Below the pieces are notes generated by a model. The model did not search any database. It was given only the letters and a program-made list of their open reading frames with translations, and was not told where the DNA came from. Positions 21,465 to 30,867 of a stretch of 64,000 bases of DNA are shown here, piece after piece. The translations under genes and the position numbers were made by a program. The DNA is from Promicromonosporaceae bacterium. Lineage in GTDB: Bacteria > Actinomycetota > Actinomycetes > Actinomycetales > Cellulomonadaceae. The DNA is taken from positions 62,001 through 126,000 of the forward strand of contig WRHK01000002.1 in NCBI GenBank assembly GCA_009783295.1. The letters are read 5' to 3'. Numbering within the stretch: the first letter of the stretch is position 1; each line of letters starts with the position of its first letter.

Positions 21465-23678
21465 CTACGCCGGGGGTCCGACACCCTCGGCGTGGAGCTC
21501 GAACCACACGGTCTTGCCGGCGACGTCCTGCCCGTGCCGGCCCACCACCTCGGTGCCGTCGTGCTCGATGACACCCCAGCGGGCCGCGAGCCGGTCGAGG
21601 AACTGCATGCCGCGCCCCGAGAGCTCGTGCGGCTCCGGCTGCTGCACGCGCGGCAGCTCGGCGGCGGAGTCGCGCACACCCACCCTGACCTGCGACGACG
21701 CGGGGTCCACCTCGACCGTGGCGGTCACCGGGCCCTCGCCGTGCTCGATCGCGTTGGTCAGCAGCTCGCTCGACAGCAGCATCGCCGTGCGCCGCAGGCG
21801 CCGCGCCACCCCGGCCCGCTCGAGGATGTCGTCCACCCAGCGCCGCGCGGGCCCCAGGTCGGCCAGGGAGTCGGCGACCCGGCGCTCGGCGCGCACCATG
21901 GGCCCGGGTGGGGCGGTGGCCCGCGCGCGCACGGCCAGCACGGCCACGTCGTCGCGCTGGGGCGGGGGCACGAGCGCGCGCAGCAGCGTGGCCGGCAGCG
22001 CCGCCGTCGCGGTGCCGTTCGCGCTCGACAGCGTCTCGGCCAGCAGCCGGATCCGGTCGGCCAGCAGCGACCCGCGCTGCTCCACCAGCCCGTCGGTGTA
22101 CAGCAGCAGGGTCTCGCCGGGCCGCAGCACCGACGTGTGGTCCGTGCGCGCGGTGCCCGGCTCGATCCCGAGCAGCAGGTCGGATCGCGGGTGCAGCACC
22201 TCCACGGACCCGTCGTCCCGCAGCATCAGCGGCGGGGGGTGCCCGGCGTTCGACCAGGTCACCACGTACGTGCCGGGCTCGTGCCCGTGCTCGCCCACGG
22301 GGGGCAGGCGCTCCAGCCGCACGACGACGGCGGTCGCCCCCGCCCCCGGGCCGAGCTGGGCGTTCGCGCGGTCCAGCAGCGTGAGCAGCACCGACGGCAG
22401 CTCGTCGTGGCTCCACGCCAGGGCACGCAGCATCGACCGGAGCTGGCCCATGTGGGCGGCGGCCTGCATGTCGTGGCCCGTGACGTCGCCGATCATCAGC
22501 ACGGTCGTGTCGTCGTCGACCGCCACGACGTCGTACCAGTCGCCCCCCACCTGGTCGGTGCGGGTGGCCGGCGCGTAGGTCGTGGCGATGTCCAGGTTCG
22601 CGACGTCGGGCGGCGCGGTGAGCAGGGCGTCCTGCAGCGTGGTGGCCACGCGGCGGCGCTCCTCCAGCAGGGCGACGCGGTCGAGCGCGTGGCCCACGTA
22701 CGGGGCGAGGGCCGCCTCGAGCGACGTCGTGTCGGGGTCGTGCTCGCGCTCGTCGGCCCACTGCGTGCAGACGACGGCGACGACGCGCCCGTCGGAGCGC
22801 ACGGGCAGCAGCGAGCACGCCCCCGCGTGGTCGAGCTGCCCGGCCATCTGCGGGAACCGGGCCACGACCTCGGCCCCGCTGCGGAAGAACAGCGGCTGGC
22901 CGCGGCGCACCACCTCGCCCACGGGGGAGCCCGGGGCGGTGCGCGCCCGCGCCGACGGACCGCGCTCGTCCTGCGGAGCGACGTCGGGGCGCCCGCCCAC
23001 GAACGTGACGCCCCGCCGGTCCGCGTCGACGATCGCCAGGTGCGCCGCCGACGCCCCCGTGCCGCGCGCGACCACGCGCCGCAGCGCCTTCTCGACCTCG
23101 ACGGGCGTGGTGGCGCCGGCGAACGCCTCCGACAGGCTCAGCAGCAGCTGCGAACGCCGTTCCTCGCGGCGCGCGGTGCGCTCGGCCTGACGGGCGCGCT
23201 CGCGCTCGGCGCGCAGCCGGATCTCGCCGGTGCACGACGCCGCGAGATCTGCGAGGGTCGCGAGGTCGGCGGCGGTCCAGACGCGTGGGGCGGTGTCGAT
23301 GGCGACCAGAGCGCCGACCGGCCGTTCGTCGTCGGCGTGGACCGGCAGCACGGCCACGGCACCGGACGACGCGCCGAAGAGCTCGCACAGCGCGGCGGCC
23401 TCCGGGTCGGCCGTGACGTCGGACAGCACGATCGGGTGGCCCGACTCCACGACCTTGCGTGTGAGGGTCATGTCGACCACCAGGCGGCGCGTGGTCTGGT
23501 ACGGCTCCGGCATGCCGAGCGCCCCGGGAAGGATGATCCCGTCGGGCGCGAGCAGGGCCACCGTGGCGATGGACACGCCGAGCTGGCGGCGCACCAGACG
23601 GGCGACGCGGTCGAACTCGTCGTCCGCGTGCGTGAGCCCCAGGCGGGGCTGCGGCGCAGCCTGCACGTCCGGAGCCAT
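21465..23678 (-). CDS. GAF-GAF-SpoIIE phosphatase-HATPase signalling protein
   Basis: 737 aa with four modules: GAF-like sensor (about 20-155), second GAF (about 185-350), a PP2C-type SpoIIE phosphatase (about 375-590; VGGDWYDVV, MIGDVTGHDMQAA, LYTDGLVE and RDDVAVL supply the metal Asp residues), and a C-terminal HATPase_c_2 kinase-like domain (about 595-725; SSELLTNAIEHG, GRGMQFLDRLAARWG). One chain thus holds both an RsbU/P-like phosphatase and an RsbW-like ATPase, suggesting a compact partner-switching unit, perhaps for an anti-sigma antagonist encoded elsewhere. Cytosolic; no transmembrane helix. Confidence 0.9.
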   Translation of the reverse strand: MAPDVQAAPQPRLGLTHADDEFDRVARLVRRQLGVSIATVALLAPDGIILPGALGMPEPYQTTRRLVVDMTLTRKVVESGHPIVLSDVTADPEAAALCELFGASSGAVAVLPVHADDERPVGALVAIDTAPRVWTAADLATLADLAASCTGEIRLRAERERARQAERTARREERRSQLLLSLSEAFAGATTPVEVEKALRRVVARGTGASAAHLAIVDADRRGVTFVGGRPDVAPQDERGPSARARTAPGSPVGEVVRRGQPLFFRSGAEVVARFPQMAGQLDHAGACSLLPVRSDGRVVAVVCTQWADEREHDPDTTSLEAALAPYVGHALDRVALLEERRRVATTLQDALLTAPPDVANLDIATTYAPATRTDQVGGDWYDVVAVDDDTTVLMIGDVTGHDMQAAAHMGQLRSMLRALAWSHDELPSVLLTLLDRANAQLGPGAGATAVVVRLERLPPVGEHGHEPGTYVVTWSNAGHPPPLMLRDDGSVEVLHPRSDLLLGIEPGTARTDHTSVLRPGETLLLYTDGLVEQRGSLLADRIRLLAETLSSANGTATAALPATLLRALVPPPQRDDVAVLAVRARATAPPGPMVRAERRVADSLADLGPARRWVDDILERAGVARRLRRTAMLLSSELLTNAIEHGEGPVTATVEVDPASSQVRVGVRDSAAELPRVQQPEPHELSGRGMQFLDRLAARWGVIEHDGTEVVGRHGQDVAGKTVWFELHAEGVGPPA

Positions 23679-23738
23679 TGGCTCAGGATGCTGCAGATCG
23701 GGCGGGCGAACCAGTAGCGGCGCTCAGCGCGCGCCACC

Positions 23739-26678
23739 TCACGCGCGCAGCAGCCCGCGCCGGTGCGCCACGTCCACGGCCTCCGCGCGCCCCGTCACAC
23801 CCAGCTTGGCCAGCACGTTCGACACGTGGACGCTCACGGTCTTGGCCGAGATGTAGAGGCGCTCGCCGATCTGCCGGTTGGACAACCCCTCGGCGACGAG
23901 GGCCAGCACCTCCTCCTCGCGCTCGGTCAGCGAGGTCTCCGACGCGGCGGGTCGCGGCGCCCCCGGCAGGGGCACCCGCGCGCGGCGCGCCCACTCGCGC
24001 AGGGCGCCCGCCAGCGGGGCGGCGTCCATGGCGTCGGCCTCCTCGAGGGCGGCCGCGGCCTCGCGCTCAGCGGCGTCGGTGTCGCCCGCGGCGTGCAGCG
24101 CCTGGGCCCAGCGCCAGCGGGCGCGCGCCGTCTCGTAGCGGTGCCCGTAGCCGAGCTCGCGGACCGTGGCCTCCCAGAGCGCCGGGTCGGCGAGGGCGCC
24201 CGTCGCGGCGGCGCGCAGCCGGGCCTGCTCGGCGTCGACCCGCAGCAGCCAGGCGCGGCCCTCGGGTCCCAGCCGGCCGCCGCGGGGGCGGCCGCGCTCG
24301 GCGGTCGCGTGCGCCACCTCGGCGAGCGTCATGCCGTCCTCCAGCAGCTCGGCGCGCTCGGCGGCGGTCTGGTGCGGCGTCGACCCGGGCCGGGCGAGCT
24401 CGGCGGCGTCGGCCAGGGCGGCGAGGGCCAGCGCGCTGATCCAGATGCGGCCCAGGAAGTACTCCGACCACACCGCGCCGAGGAACTCGGCCAGCTCGAC
24501 GGCGCGCGCCACCGCCTCGTCGTAGCGGCCCGCCCAGGTGAGCGCGTCGACCTCGTTCCCGCCCGCGTACAGCGCGATCTGGCCGTCGCGCTCCCACGTG
24601 GCCCGGAGCCCCTGGGCCCGGACGAGCGCGTCGGCGTCGCCCCGCGCGACCCCCGCGTACAGGCGCACGGCGACCAGGAACGGGATCGCCTGGGCGGTGG
24701 TGCCCGCCGGCGTCTGCCGGTCGGCGAGGTCGCCGTCCATGTAGTCGACGAGCTCCGCGAACACGTGGAGCTGGATGCCCGACGCGCTCCAGCCCAGGCC
24801 GGTCGCCTCGGCCCGGCGGACGCCGTCGGTGGTCCCCTCGCGGGCGCGGGCGAGCTCGCCGTCGTAGTAGTACGTCGAGGCGAGGCTCAGCGTGATGCGC
24901 AGCTCGGTGAGCAGGTCGCCCGAGGCGGCCGTCCGACGCCGGGCCGCGGTGAGCAGCTCGGCGGCGGCGGCGGGGTTCTCGACGTCGAGGTGGGCGAGCG
25001 TGACCAGCGCGTCGGCCTCCGCGCCGGGCGTGCCGGAGGCCCGGGCCACGTCGACCGCCGTGCGCGCCGCGGCCGCCGCCTCGTCGTCGCGCTCGACGTT
25101 GAGCAGCGCGCGGGCGAGCCGGGCCGTGGCCCACGCCCGGGCGCGCGTCGGGCCTTCCGCCTCCAGCACGTCGACGGCCCGCTGCGACTGCTCCACCGCC
25201 TCGTCGACGCACTCGAGGTCCAGCAGGTGCCGAGCCAGCAGCGTCCGCGCCGCGGCCTGGCGAGGCGGGTCCTCGCCGAGCTCGTCGACCGCCGCCCGGG
25301 CGAGCTGCTCGGCGCGCGGGAACAGGCCCGCCCGCCCGGCGGCGTCGGAGGCCGCGAGGGCGACGGCCACGCGGTCCGTACCCACGAGCCGGGCGGCGTC
25401 GGGCACCGAGTCCCACAGGGAGAGCACGCGCTCGCGGTGGCGCAGCTCCTCGTCGGGGGCCAGCACCGCGGCGGCGAGGTCGGCCGCCTCCGCCGACGCG
25501 GCCAGCGCCGTCGGCAGGTCGTGGCCCTGCTGCGCGTGGTGGGCGCGCTGGGCGGGCATGCCGAGGGCCGGGTCCCGCGTGAGCGCGGCCAGGTAGGCGC
25601 GGTGCAGCGCCGCCTGCTCGCCCGGGAGCAGGTCCAGGTACAGGGCCTCGGCGAGCAGCGCGTGGCGGAAAGCCAGGTGCTCGCCCTCGACCTCGAGCAC
25701 CTGCAGCGCGACGGCGTCACGTAGCGCCCCGGCGAGCGTGTCGGGGTCGGCGAGGCCCGTCGTGAGCGACGCCGCCGCCCGCAGCAGGTCCTCGCGGACG
25801 GCCCGCCCGGCGACAGAGGCGATGCGCGCGACCTCCTGCACCGCCGGGTCGAGGCGGGACAGCCGGGCGTGCAGCACGTCGGTGAGCGACCAGGGCAGGC
25901 CCGCCGACGGCCCGTCGGACCCCAGCAGCTCCTCGGCGAAGAACGCGTTCCCCTCCGACCGCCGCAGCACCTGGTCGAACTCGGCGTCGGGCAGCGGCGC
26001 CTCCGCGACCGCGGTGGTGAACTCCCGCAGCTCCGCCTCGGTGAACGGGTCCAGGTCCAGGCGCTCGACGGCCGAGAGCCGGTACAGCTCCGCGAGCAGC
26101 GGGCGCAGCGGGTGCCGGCGGTCGACGTCGTCGGCGCGGAACGTGCCCACCACCAGCAGGTGCTCCGACCGCAGCCGCGTCACCAGGAACCGCAGCACGT
26201 CGCGCGTGGACGGCTCGGCCCAGTGCAGGTCCTCGACCACCAGCACCAGCGGGGCGCCCGACGACCCCGCCGCGGCCAGGGCCGACGCGATGCCGTCGAA
26301 GAGCTGCAGGCGCTCCGCCGCGTCGGCGACGCCGGAGGGAACGCCGGCCGGGTCGAGCAGGCGGGCCAGCGCCGGGCGCTGCGCGATCGCGGCGTCGACC
26401 GGGCCGCCGTCGTCGCGCAGCAGGCCCAGGGCCTCGGAGAACGGGAGGTACGGGATGCCGACGTCGCCCAGGTCCATGCAGTGCGCGACCACGACGCACG
26501 CCCCCGACTGCTCCGCGAGACCGGCGAGGTGCGTGACGAGCCGCGTCTTGCCGACGCCCGCGTCCCCGCCGACGAGCAGCACGCCCGGACGGCCCCCGGC
26601 GGCCGCGTCGAGCGCACGCCGGAACCGCGAGACCTCGGCCTCGCGCGCGACCAGCGGCACGGTGGTGGATCGGCGCAC
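23739..26678 (-). CDS. Large LuxR-family regulator with AAA/STAND ATPase domain
   Basis: 979 aa from GTG 26678. Residues 1-250 form an ATPase with Walker A GGDAGVGKT and Walker B LVLVVEDLHWAEPS. A long helical, TPR-like middle (about 330-880) probably senses a ligand or partner. The C-terminal LuxR HTH (LTEREEEVLALVAEGLSNRQ, SAKTVSVHVSNVLAKL) binds DNA. Typical of LAL/MalT-like actinobacterial activators. It lies 60 bp upstream of the GAF-SpoIIE gene on the same strand. Confidence 0.92.
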   Translation of the reverse strand: MRRSTTVPLVAREAEVSRFRRALDAAAGGRPGVLLVGGDAGVGKTRLVTHLAGLAEQSGACVVVAHCMDLGDVGIPYLPFSEALGLLRDDGGPVDAAIAQRPALARLLDPAGVPSGVADAAERLQLFDGIASALAAAGSSGAPLVLVVEDLHWAEPSTRDVLRFLVTRLRSEHLLVVGTFRADDVDRRHPLRPLLAELYRLSAVERLDLDPFTEAELREFTTAVAEAPLPDAEFDQVLRRSEGNAFFAEELLGSDGPSAGLPWSLTDVLHARLSRLDPAVQEVARIASVAGRAVREDLLRAAASLTTGLADPDTLAGALRDAVALQVLEVEGEHLAFRHALLAEALYLDLLPGEQAALHRAYLAALTRDPALGMPAQRAHHAQQGHDLPTALAASAEAADLAAAVLAPDEELRHRERVLSLWDSVPDAARLVGTDRVAVALAASDAAGRAGLFPRAEQLARAAVDELGEDPPRQAAARTLLARHLLDLECVDEAVEQSQRAVDVLEAEGPTRARAWATARLARALLNVERDDEAAAAARTAVDVARASGTPGAEADALVTLAHLDVENPAAAAELLTAARRRTAASGDLLTELRITLSLASTYYYDGELARAREGTTDGVRRAEATGLGWSASGIQLHVFAELVDYMDGDLADRQTPAGTTAQAIPFLVAVRLYAGVARGDADALVRAQGLRATWERDGQIALYAGGNEVDALTWAGRYDEAVARAVELAEFLGAVWSEYFLGRIWISALALAALADAAELARPGSTPHQTAAERAELLEDGMTLAEVAHATAERGRPRGGRLGPEGRAWLLRVDAEQARLRAAATGALADPALWEATVRELGYGHRYETARARWRWAQALHAAGDTDAAEREAAAALEEADAMDAAPLAGALREWARRARVPLPGAPRPAASETSLTEREEEVLALVAEGLSNRQIGERLYISAKTVSVHVSNVLAKLGVTGRAEAVDVAHRRGLLRA

Positions 26679-26773
26679 GACTCCGATCGTGCCACGGAGG
26701 GCCGACACGACCGGATTGCGATGTGGGTCACACCGCGCGCACACTGGAAGAACTCGACCGTGGGGGTGGAAAC

Positions 26774-27469
26774 GTGGGTATCCAGAGTTTCGACGCATTG
26801 CCCATGCTGGGGCGCGGCAAGCACCGCAACCCGAAGCGGGGTGCCTGCTTCATGGAGCTCGCATCGTTCCTCGCGGGCGAACGTTGGAGCGACCACCCGC
26901 AGTGCACGCACCCGCTGCTGGCCATGCTGGCACGGGCCGTGAACGACCTGACGTCCGACGAGGCGCGGCCCCAGCTGGCCCCGCTCATCCCGTCCGTCAT
27001 CGGCCTGACCAGCGACGACCCGCGCTGGGACGTCCGGATCGCGCTGCGCGCCGCGCGCACGGCCATCGCGATCGCTCCCGCCGACCGCCAGCAGACGCTG
27101 GCCGTCGCGATCATCGGCTCCGAGCGCATCCTCGACAGCCTCGACGGCCGCCCCGAGGGCACCATCGAGCCGGAGAGCGCCGAGGCGCTGGCGACGGTGC
27201 CGCGCACTGCCGAGTGGGCCCGCAAGTTCTGCGAGGGCACGCACGTCAAGCCTCGACGGTTCGTGCGCGACGCCGCGCCGTCCGTCGTGTCCACCGCCGT
27301 CCAGGGCATCAGCGAGGCCTTCGTGCCCGACGTCGACGCCCGCCTGCGCACGCTGCTCACGGAAGCGATCGCAGACGCCCGCGTGTGGGCCGGCCGGCTC
27401 GACGAGGACACGGCACCGCTGGTCAAGTCGGACTGGGAGCCCGTGGTGCGGACGGTGCGGGCGAGCTAA
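26774..27469 (+). CDS. Conserved actinobacterial protein of unknown function
   Basis: 231 aa from GTG 26774 (GGTGGA four bases upstream); an in-frame ATG at 26723 has no ribosome site. The start IQSFDALPMLGRGKHRNPKR is followed by a mostly helical protein rich in Ala, Asp and Arg. I recall similar unnamed proteins in other Actinobacteria. It has no membrane segment, no signal peptide and no clear catalytic motif; a Cys in GACFMELASFL and CTHPLL might bind metal. Ends in a strong terminator. Confidence 0.75.
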   Translation: MGIQSFDALPMLGRGKHRNPKRGACFMELASFLAGERWSDHPQCTHPLLAMLARAVNDLTSDEARPQLAPLIPSVIGLTSDDPRWDVRIALRAARTAIAIAPADRQQTLAVAIIGSERILDSLDGRPEGTIEPESAEALATVPRTAEWARKFCEGTHVKPRRFVRDAAPSVVSTAVQGISEAFVPDVDARLRTLLTEAIADARVWAGRLDEDTAPLVKSDWEPVVRTVRAS

Positions 27470-27494
27470 GCAAGTCGCTTCCGCGCAAAGTGTC

Positions 27495-27534
27495 GAGCCC
27501 CGGGAGATCCGCCCATCGGCGGTCCCCGGGGCTC
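27495..27534 (+). terminator. Rho-independent-type terminator
   Basis: GAGCCCCGGG (27495-27504) pairs with CCCGGGGCTC (27525-27534), and an inner CCGCC/GGCGG stem (27509-27513/27518-27522) extends it. A short T-rich stretch (ACTCTTT) follows. It sits 25 bp after the stop at 27469. Confidence 0.8.
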
Positions 27535-27580
27535 ACTCTTTCGCGGGGTTCGGCGCGGGCCCAGTTCTAGCGCCACCCAC

Positions 27581-27648
27581 GGAGCGGCCGTAGTGATTGG
27601 TCACGTTGAGGGCGCGTTGCAGTGACCGATCACTACGGTCGACGCTCC
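27581..27648. repeat. Imperfect 24-27-bp inverted repeat, convergent gap
   Basis: Arms 27581-27604 (GGAGCGG CCGTAGTGAT TGGTCAC) and 27622-27648 match except for a 3-base insertion and one mismatch; the loop is 17 bases. It lies after the terminator and 40 bp before the stop of the opposing gene at 27689, so it may end that gene's transcript. Confidence 0.65.
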
Positions 27649-27688
27649 GTCACTCCGTCCGCACTTGCTCCACCGTTCGTTCGTGCAG

Positions 27689-27964
27689 TCACGTCGGGCT
27701 CACCAGCGAGTAGTACGGAATCCCGCTGCCGTCCGCGCGTCCGACGGGAACGACGTCCTCCGGCAGGCGCACCCGCTGAGGCACCATCCCGTACAGGCAG
27801 GAGTCGCACCAGAAGGCCACGACGGCGCTGGTGTCCTCGGGCCGGTCGACCACGAACGCGATGCGGAGCGAGCGTGCTCCGCAGTCCGGGCACGGGATCG
27901 ACCCGACGCCGAGGGGGTCGCGGGTCGCGGCCTCGAGCGCCTCCGTCCACAGGTCGTGTCCCAC
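27689..27964 (-). CDS. 91-aa zinc-ribbon protein
   Basis: GTG 27964 has GGAGGA five bases upstream and is preferred over a longer open frame. Two Cys pairs (CPDCG and CDSC) about 30 residues apart make a zinc-ribbon-like knuckle, with a central beta strand RIAFVVDRPEDTSAVVAFW. No DNA-binding or catalytic motif is recognised. Short actinobacterial proteins of this kind are unannotated. No operon partner. Confidence 0.6.
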   Translation of the reverse strand: MGHDLWTEALEAATRDPLGVGSIPCPDCGARSLRIAFVVDRPEDTSAVVAFWCDSCLYGMVPQRVRLPEDVVPVGRADGSGIPYYSLVSPT

Positions 27965-28091
27965 AAGTCCTCCACATGCCTCAAGCAACCGAACGCAGCG
28001 GCAACCTACGGGGCCTTCCGCGGCTGGGGGAAGGGCTGGAGGGTGTCCACAAGTGGACATGACGCCGGGTCGGGTCGGCGCCGGGCGCCGG

Positions 28092-28766
28092 TCAGCCGTC
28101 GAGCCAGCCGCGGCGGGCCGCCTCGACGCCCAGCGCGAGCCGCGACTCCGCGCCCACCCGGGCGGCCATCGCGTCGATGGCCCGCCGCACGGTCCGGGGC
28201 GAGACGTCCATGGAGCGCGCGATCGCCTCGTCCTTCACGCCGAGCTGCATGCTGCGCAGGATGGAGCGCTCGACGGCGGAGATCGAGGAGGTCTCCGTCT
28301 CGCCGGGAAGGTCGACGGCTCCGTCCCAGAGCACCAGGAAGAGCCCGGAGATCGCGTCTGCGAACGCGGAGTCGCGCGCGGTGACGCCGCGGGCTCGCGG
28401 TGTCCGTGCCCCGGTGATGACGAAGGCGACCTTCTGGTCGAACACGATCGCCCGCGCAGGCGTGACGGCGCTGGTCCGGACGCTCGCGCCGCGGCCCTGG
28501 AACGCCGCGGCGTAGTCCCGCACGTAGTCGAGGTCGCGCGCGGCGGCGGGGAAGATCGACCGCAGCCGCACGCCCCGGCGCAGCGGCTCGGTGTCCTTCG
28601 CGAGGGCGACGTCGAGCGCCTCCTTGGTGGGCACGTGCGGCAGCAGCGAGTCCATCGTCTCGGTGGCCTCGTCGCTCAGCCGCGCGATCTCCCGCAGGAT
28701 CGCCTCGGACCCGTGGACGACGGTCAGCTCCGTGCCGTCCCCACGGGTCGTCAAGACCGGGTCCAT
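28092..28766 (-). CDS. LuxR-type HTH transcriptional regulator
   Basis: 224 aa from ATG 28766, with GGAAGGG (28773-28779) upstream. The first ~140 residues resemble the TrmB-like or phospholipase D-like effector part of actinobacterial regulators (ETMDSLLPHVPTKEALDVAL, LRRGVRLRSIF, AIVFDQKVAFVI). The C-terminal 60 residues form a LuxR-like HTH (SAVERSILRSMQLGVKDEA, SPRTVRRAIDAMAARVGA). Ligand and targets unknown. It is separated from the penicillin-binding protein by 97 bp and points away from it. Confidence 0.82.
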   Translation of the reverse strand: MDPVLTTRGDGTELTVVHGSEAILREIARLSDEATETMDSLLPHVPTKEALDVALAKDTEPLRRGVRLRSIFPAAARDLDYVRDYAAAFQGRGASVRTSAVTPARAIVFDQKVAFVITGARTPRARGVTARDSAFADAISGLFLVLWDGAVDLPGETETSSISAVERSILRSMQLGVKDEAIARSMDVSPRTVRRAIDAMAARVGAESRLALGVEAARRGWLDG

Positions 28767-28863
28767 CGCGCCATCCCTTCCTGCGCCGTCGTCGAGCGGC
28801 GACCCTAGCGCCACCCCGGCAAACCTGTTCCACGCTGTCCGAGGGGTCCGCTAGCCTGCCCGC

Positions 28864-30867
28864 GTGCGCACGCCGACCGGCACCACCCCGTCCCCACTCC
28901 ACCGGTTCGCGCGCGGGCTGACGCCGCGGCGCGTCGTCGCGCTGGCGCTGACGTCGGCGCTGGCGCTGCCGCTCGTGGCGTGCTCGCCCGACGTCCCGGC
29001 ACCCAAGCCCGCCGTGAACGCGCTGGTCACGGGCCTGAAGACGGGCACGCTGGCGAAGGTGCCGATGACGGCGGACAGCACGGGCGACCCGCAGCAGCAG
29101 CTCACGGAGATCCTCGCGCCGCTGCTCACGGCCGTGGGCGCCAAGCAGCCCGACGTGAAGCTCGCCAAGCTCGCCACGCTGCAGGACGGCGACCAGGCGG
29201 GCAAGAAGGCGACGGCGACGCTCTCCTGGTCGTGGCCGCTGGGCGACGGCGAGACGTGGAACTACCTGACGCGCGCGGAGCTCACGTGGACGCCGCCGGC
29301 CAAGGGCAAGGACGGCCCTGGCACGTGGGAGACGGCGTGGGCGCCCGAGGTGCTGGTGCCGGGCCTGGCGCCGGGCGAGCGCGTGACGGTCAAGCGCGTC
29401 GCCCCGGTCCGCGCCGACGTGCTCGACGGCAAGGGTGAGCCGCTGGTCACCACCCGCAAGGTGTGGACCATCGGCGTCGACAAGACGCACGTCGCCTCGA
29501 CGGCGTGGGACGCGACGGCGCGGGAGCTCGCCCGGATCGCGACGGCAGGCGGCGTCACGGTCGACGCCGACGCGTACGCGAAGCGGGTCGCGAGCGCCGG
29601 GCCGAAGGCCTTCGTCCAGCTGGTCACGGTGCGTCAGGACGCCCCGGCCATCGACGTCGACGCCGCCCGGGCGACCGACGGCGTGGGCGTGCTCGACGGT
29701 ACGGAGGCGCTCCCGCCGACGTCGACGTTCGCGCGAGCGATCCTGGGCCGCTCGGGCGAGGCGACGGCCGAGATCATCAACCAGTCGAAGGGCCGCGTCC
29801 AGAAGGGCGACATCACGGGCCTCTCGGGCCTGCAGAAGGCGTACGACGCGCAGCTCGCCGGCACGCCCGGCATCGAGGTCACGGCGGCGAACCCCGACGA
29901 CAAGGACCCCCAGCCCCGCGAGCTGTACACGAAGAAGGCCGTGAACGGTACGCCGCTGCAGACGACGTTCGACGTCGGCCTACAGGAGCGCGCCGAGAGC
30001 GTGCTCGCGGGGGTGACCGACTCCGCGAGCGCGATCGTGGCGATCCAGCCGTCCACCGGGAACGTGCTGGCCGCGGCGTCGGGCCCGGGCAGCAACGGCC
30101 TCGACACGGCGATGCTGGGCAAGTTCGCGCCGGGGTCGACGTTCAAGCTGGTCGACGCGCTGGCGCTGGGCCGCAAGGGCGTCACGCCCGACACCAAGGT
30201 GCCGTGCACCCCGACCATCACCGTGAACGGCAAGCAGTTCCAGAACGTGCCGGGCTACCCGCAGAGCGCGATCGGCGACATCCCCTTCAAGGAGGCCATC
30301 GCGCAGTCGTGCAACACGGCGATGATCAGCCAGGCCGGCAAGGTCACGCAGGCGGAGCTCTCAGCCACCGCGGCAGACCTGGGCCTGGGAGTCCAGACGC
30401 CGACGGGTGCCGGGGCCTACGTCGGGAACGTGCCCACCGACGCGACGCCGGCCCAGCACGCCGCCACGATGATCGGCCAGGACCGCGTCGAGGCGTCGCC
30501 GTTCGCGATGGCCCGCGTGGCCGCGAGCATCGCGGCGGGCAAGCGCGTCGACCCGGTGCTGGTGCGGCCCGCCAAGGCACCGGCGGACCCGCAGGCCGCG
30601 GCCTCCACGCTGACGGCCGCCGAGGCCGCGACGCTGCGCAGCCTCATGGCCGGCGTCGTCGCGACCGGCAGCGCCACGATCCTCAAGGACGTGCCCGGCA
30701 TCGTCGGGGCGAAGACCGGCACCGCGCAGTTCGGCGACGGCACCAAGCAGCACACCTGGATGATCGCGATCGACGGCGACCTGGCGGTGGCGGTCTTCGT
30801 GGAGGTCGGCGCGCTCGGGTCCACCACCTGCGGACCGCTGATGCACGCCTTCCTCACGGGTCACTGA
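28864..30867 (+). CDS. Class B penicillin-binding protein, lipoprotein-like
   Basis: 667 aa transpeptidase for peptidoglycan cross-linking. The N-terminal signal ends in a lipobox-like LVAC (about residue 40), then an NTF2-like and dimerisation region, and a C-terminal transpeptidase. Active-site motifs: S425TFK (nucleophile Ser), S482CN and K617TGTAQ. GTG 28864 follows a TAGCCT box by 6 nt with no ribosome site, so it may be leaderless. It lacks the usual uncleaved transmembrane anchor of PbpA; the MecA/PBP2a-like N-terminal domain fits low-affinity PBPs. Its 3' end overlaps the converging SHOCT gene by 7 bp. Confidence 0.9.
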   Translation: MRTPTGTTPSPLHRFARGLTPRRVVALALTSALALPLVACSPDVPAPKPAVNALVTGLKTGTLAKVPMTADSTGDPQQQLTEILAPLLTAVGAKQPDVKLAKLATLQDGDQAGKKATATLSWSWPLGDGETWNYLTRAELTWTPPAKGKDGPGTWETAWAPEVLVPGLAPGERVTVKRVAPVRADVLDGKGEPLVTTRKVWTIGVDKTHVASTAWDATARELARIATAGGVTVDADAYAKRVASAGPKAFVQLVTVRQDAPAIDVDAARATDGVGVLDGTEALPPTSTFARAILGRSGEATAEIINQSKGRVQKGDITGLSGLQKAYDAQLAGTPGIEVTAANPDDKDPQPRELYTKKAVNGTPLQTTFDVGLQERAESVLAGVTDSASAIVAIQPSTGNVLAAASGPGSNGLDTAMLGKFAPGSTFKLVDALALGRKGVTPDTKVPCTPTITVNGKQFQNVPGYPQSAIGDIPFKEAIAQSCNTAMISQAGKVTQAELSATAADLGLGVQTPTGAGAYVGNVPTDATPAQHAATMIGQDRVEASPFAMARVAASIAAGKRVDPVLVRPAKAPADPQAAASTLTAAEAATLRSLMAGVVATGSATILKDVPGIVGAKTGTAQFGDGTKQHTWMIAIDGDLAVAVFVEVGALGSTTCGPLMHAFLTGH

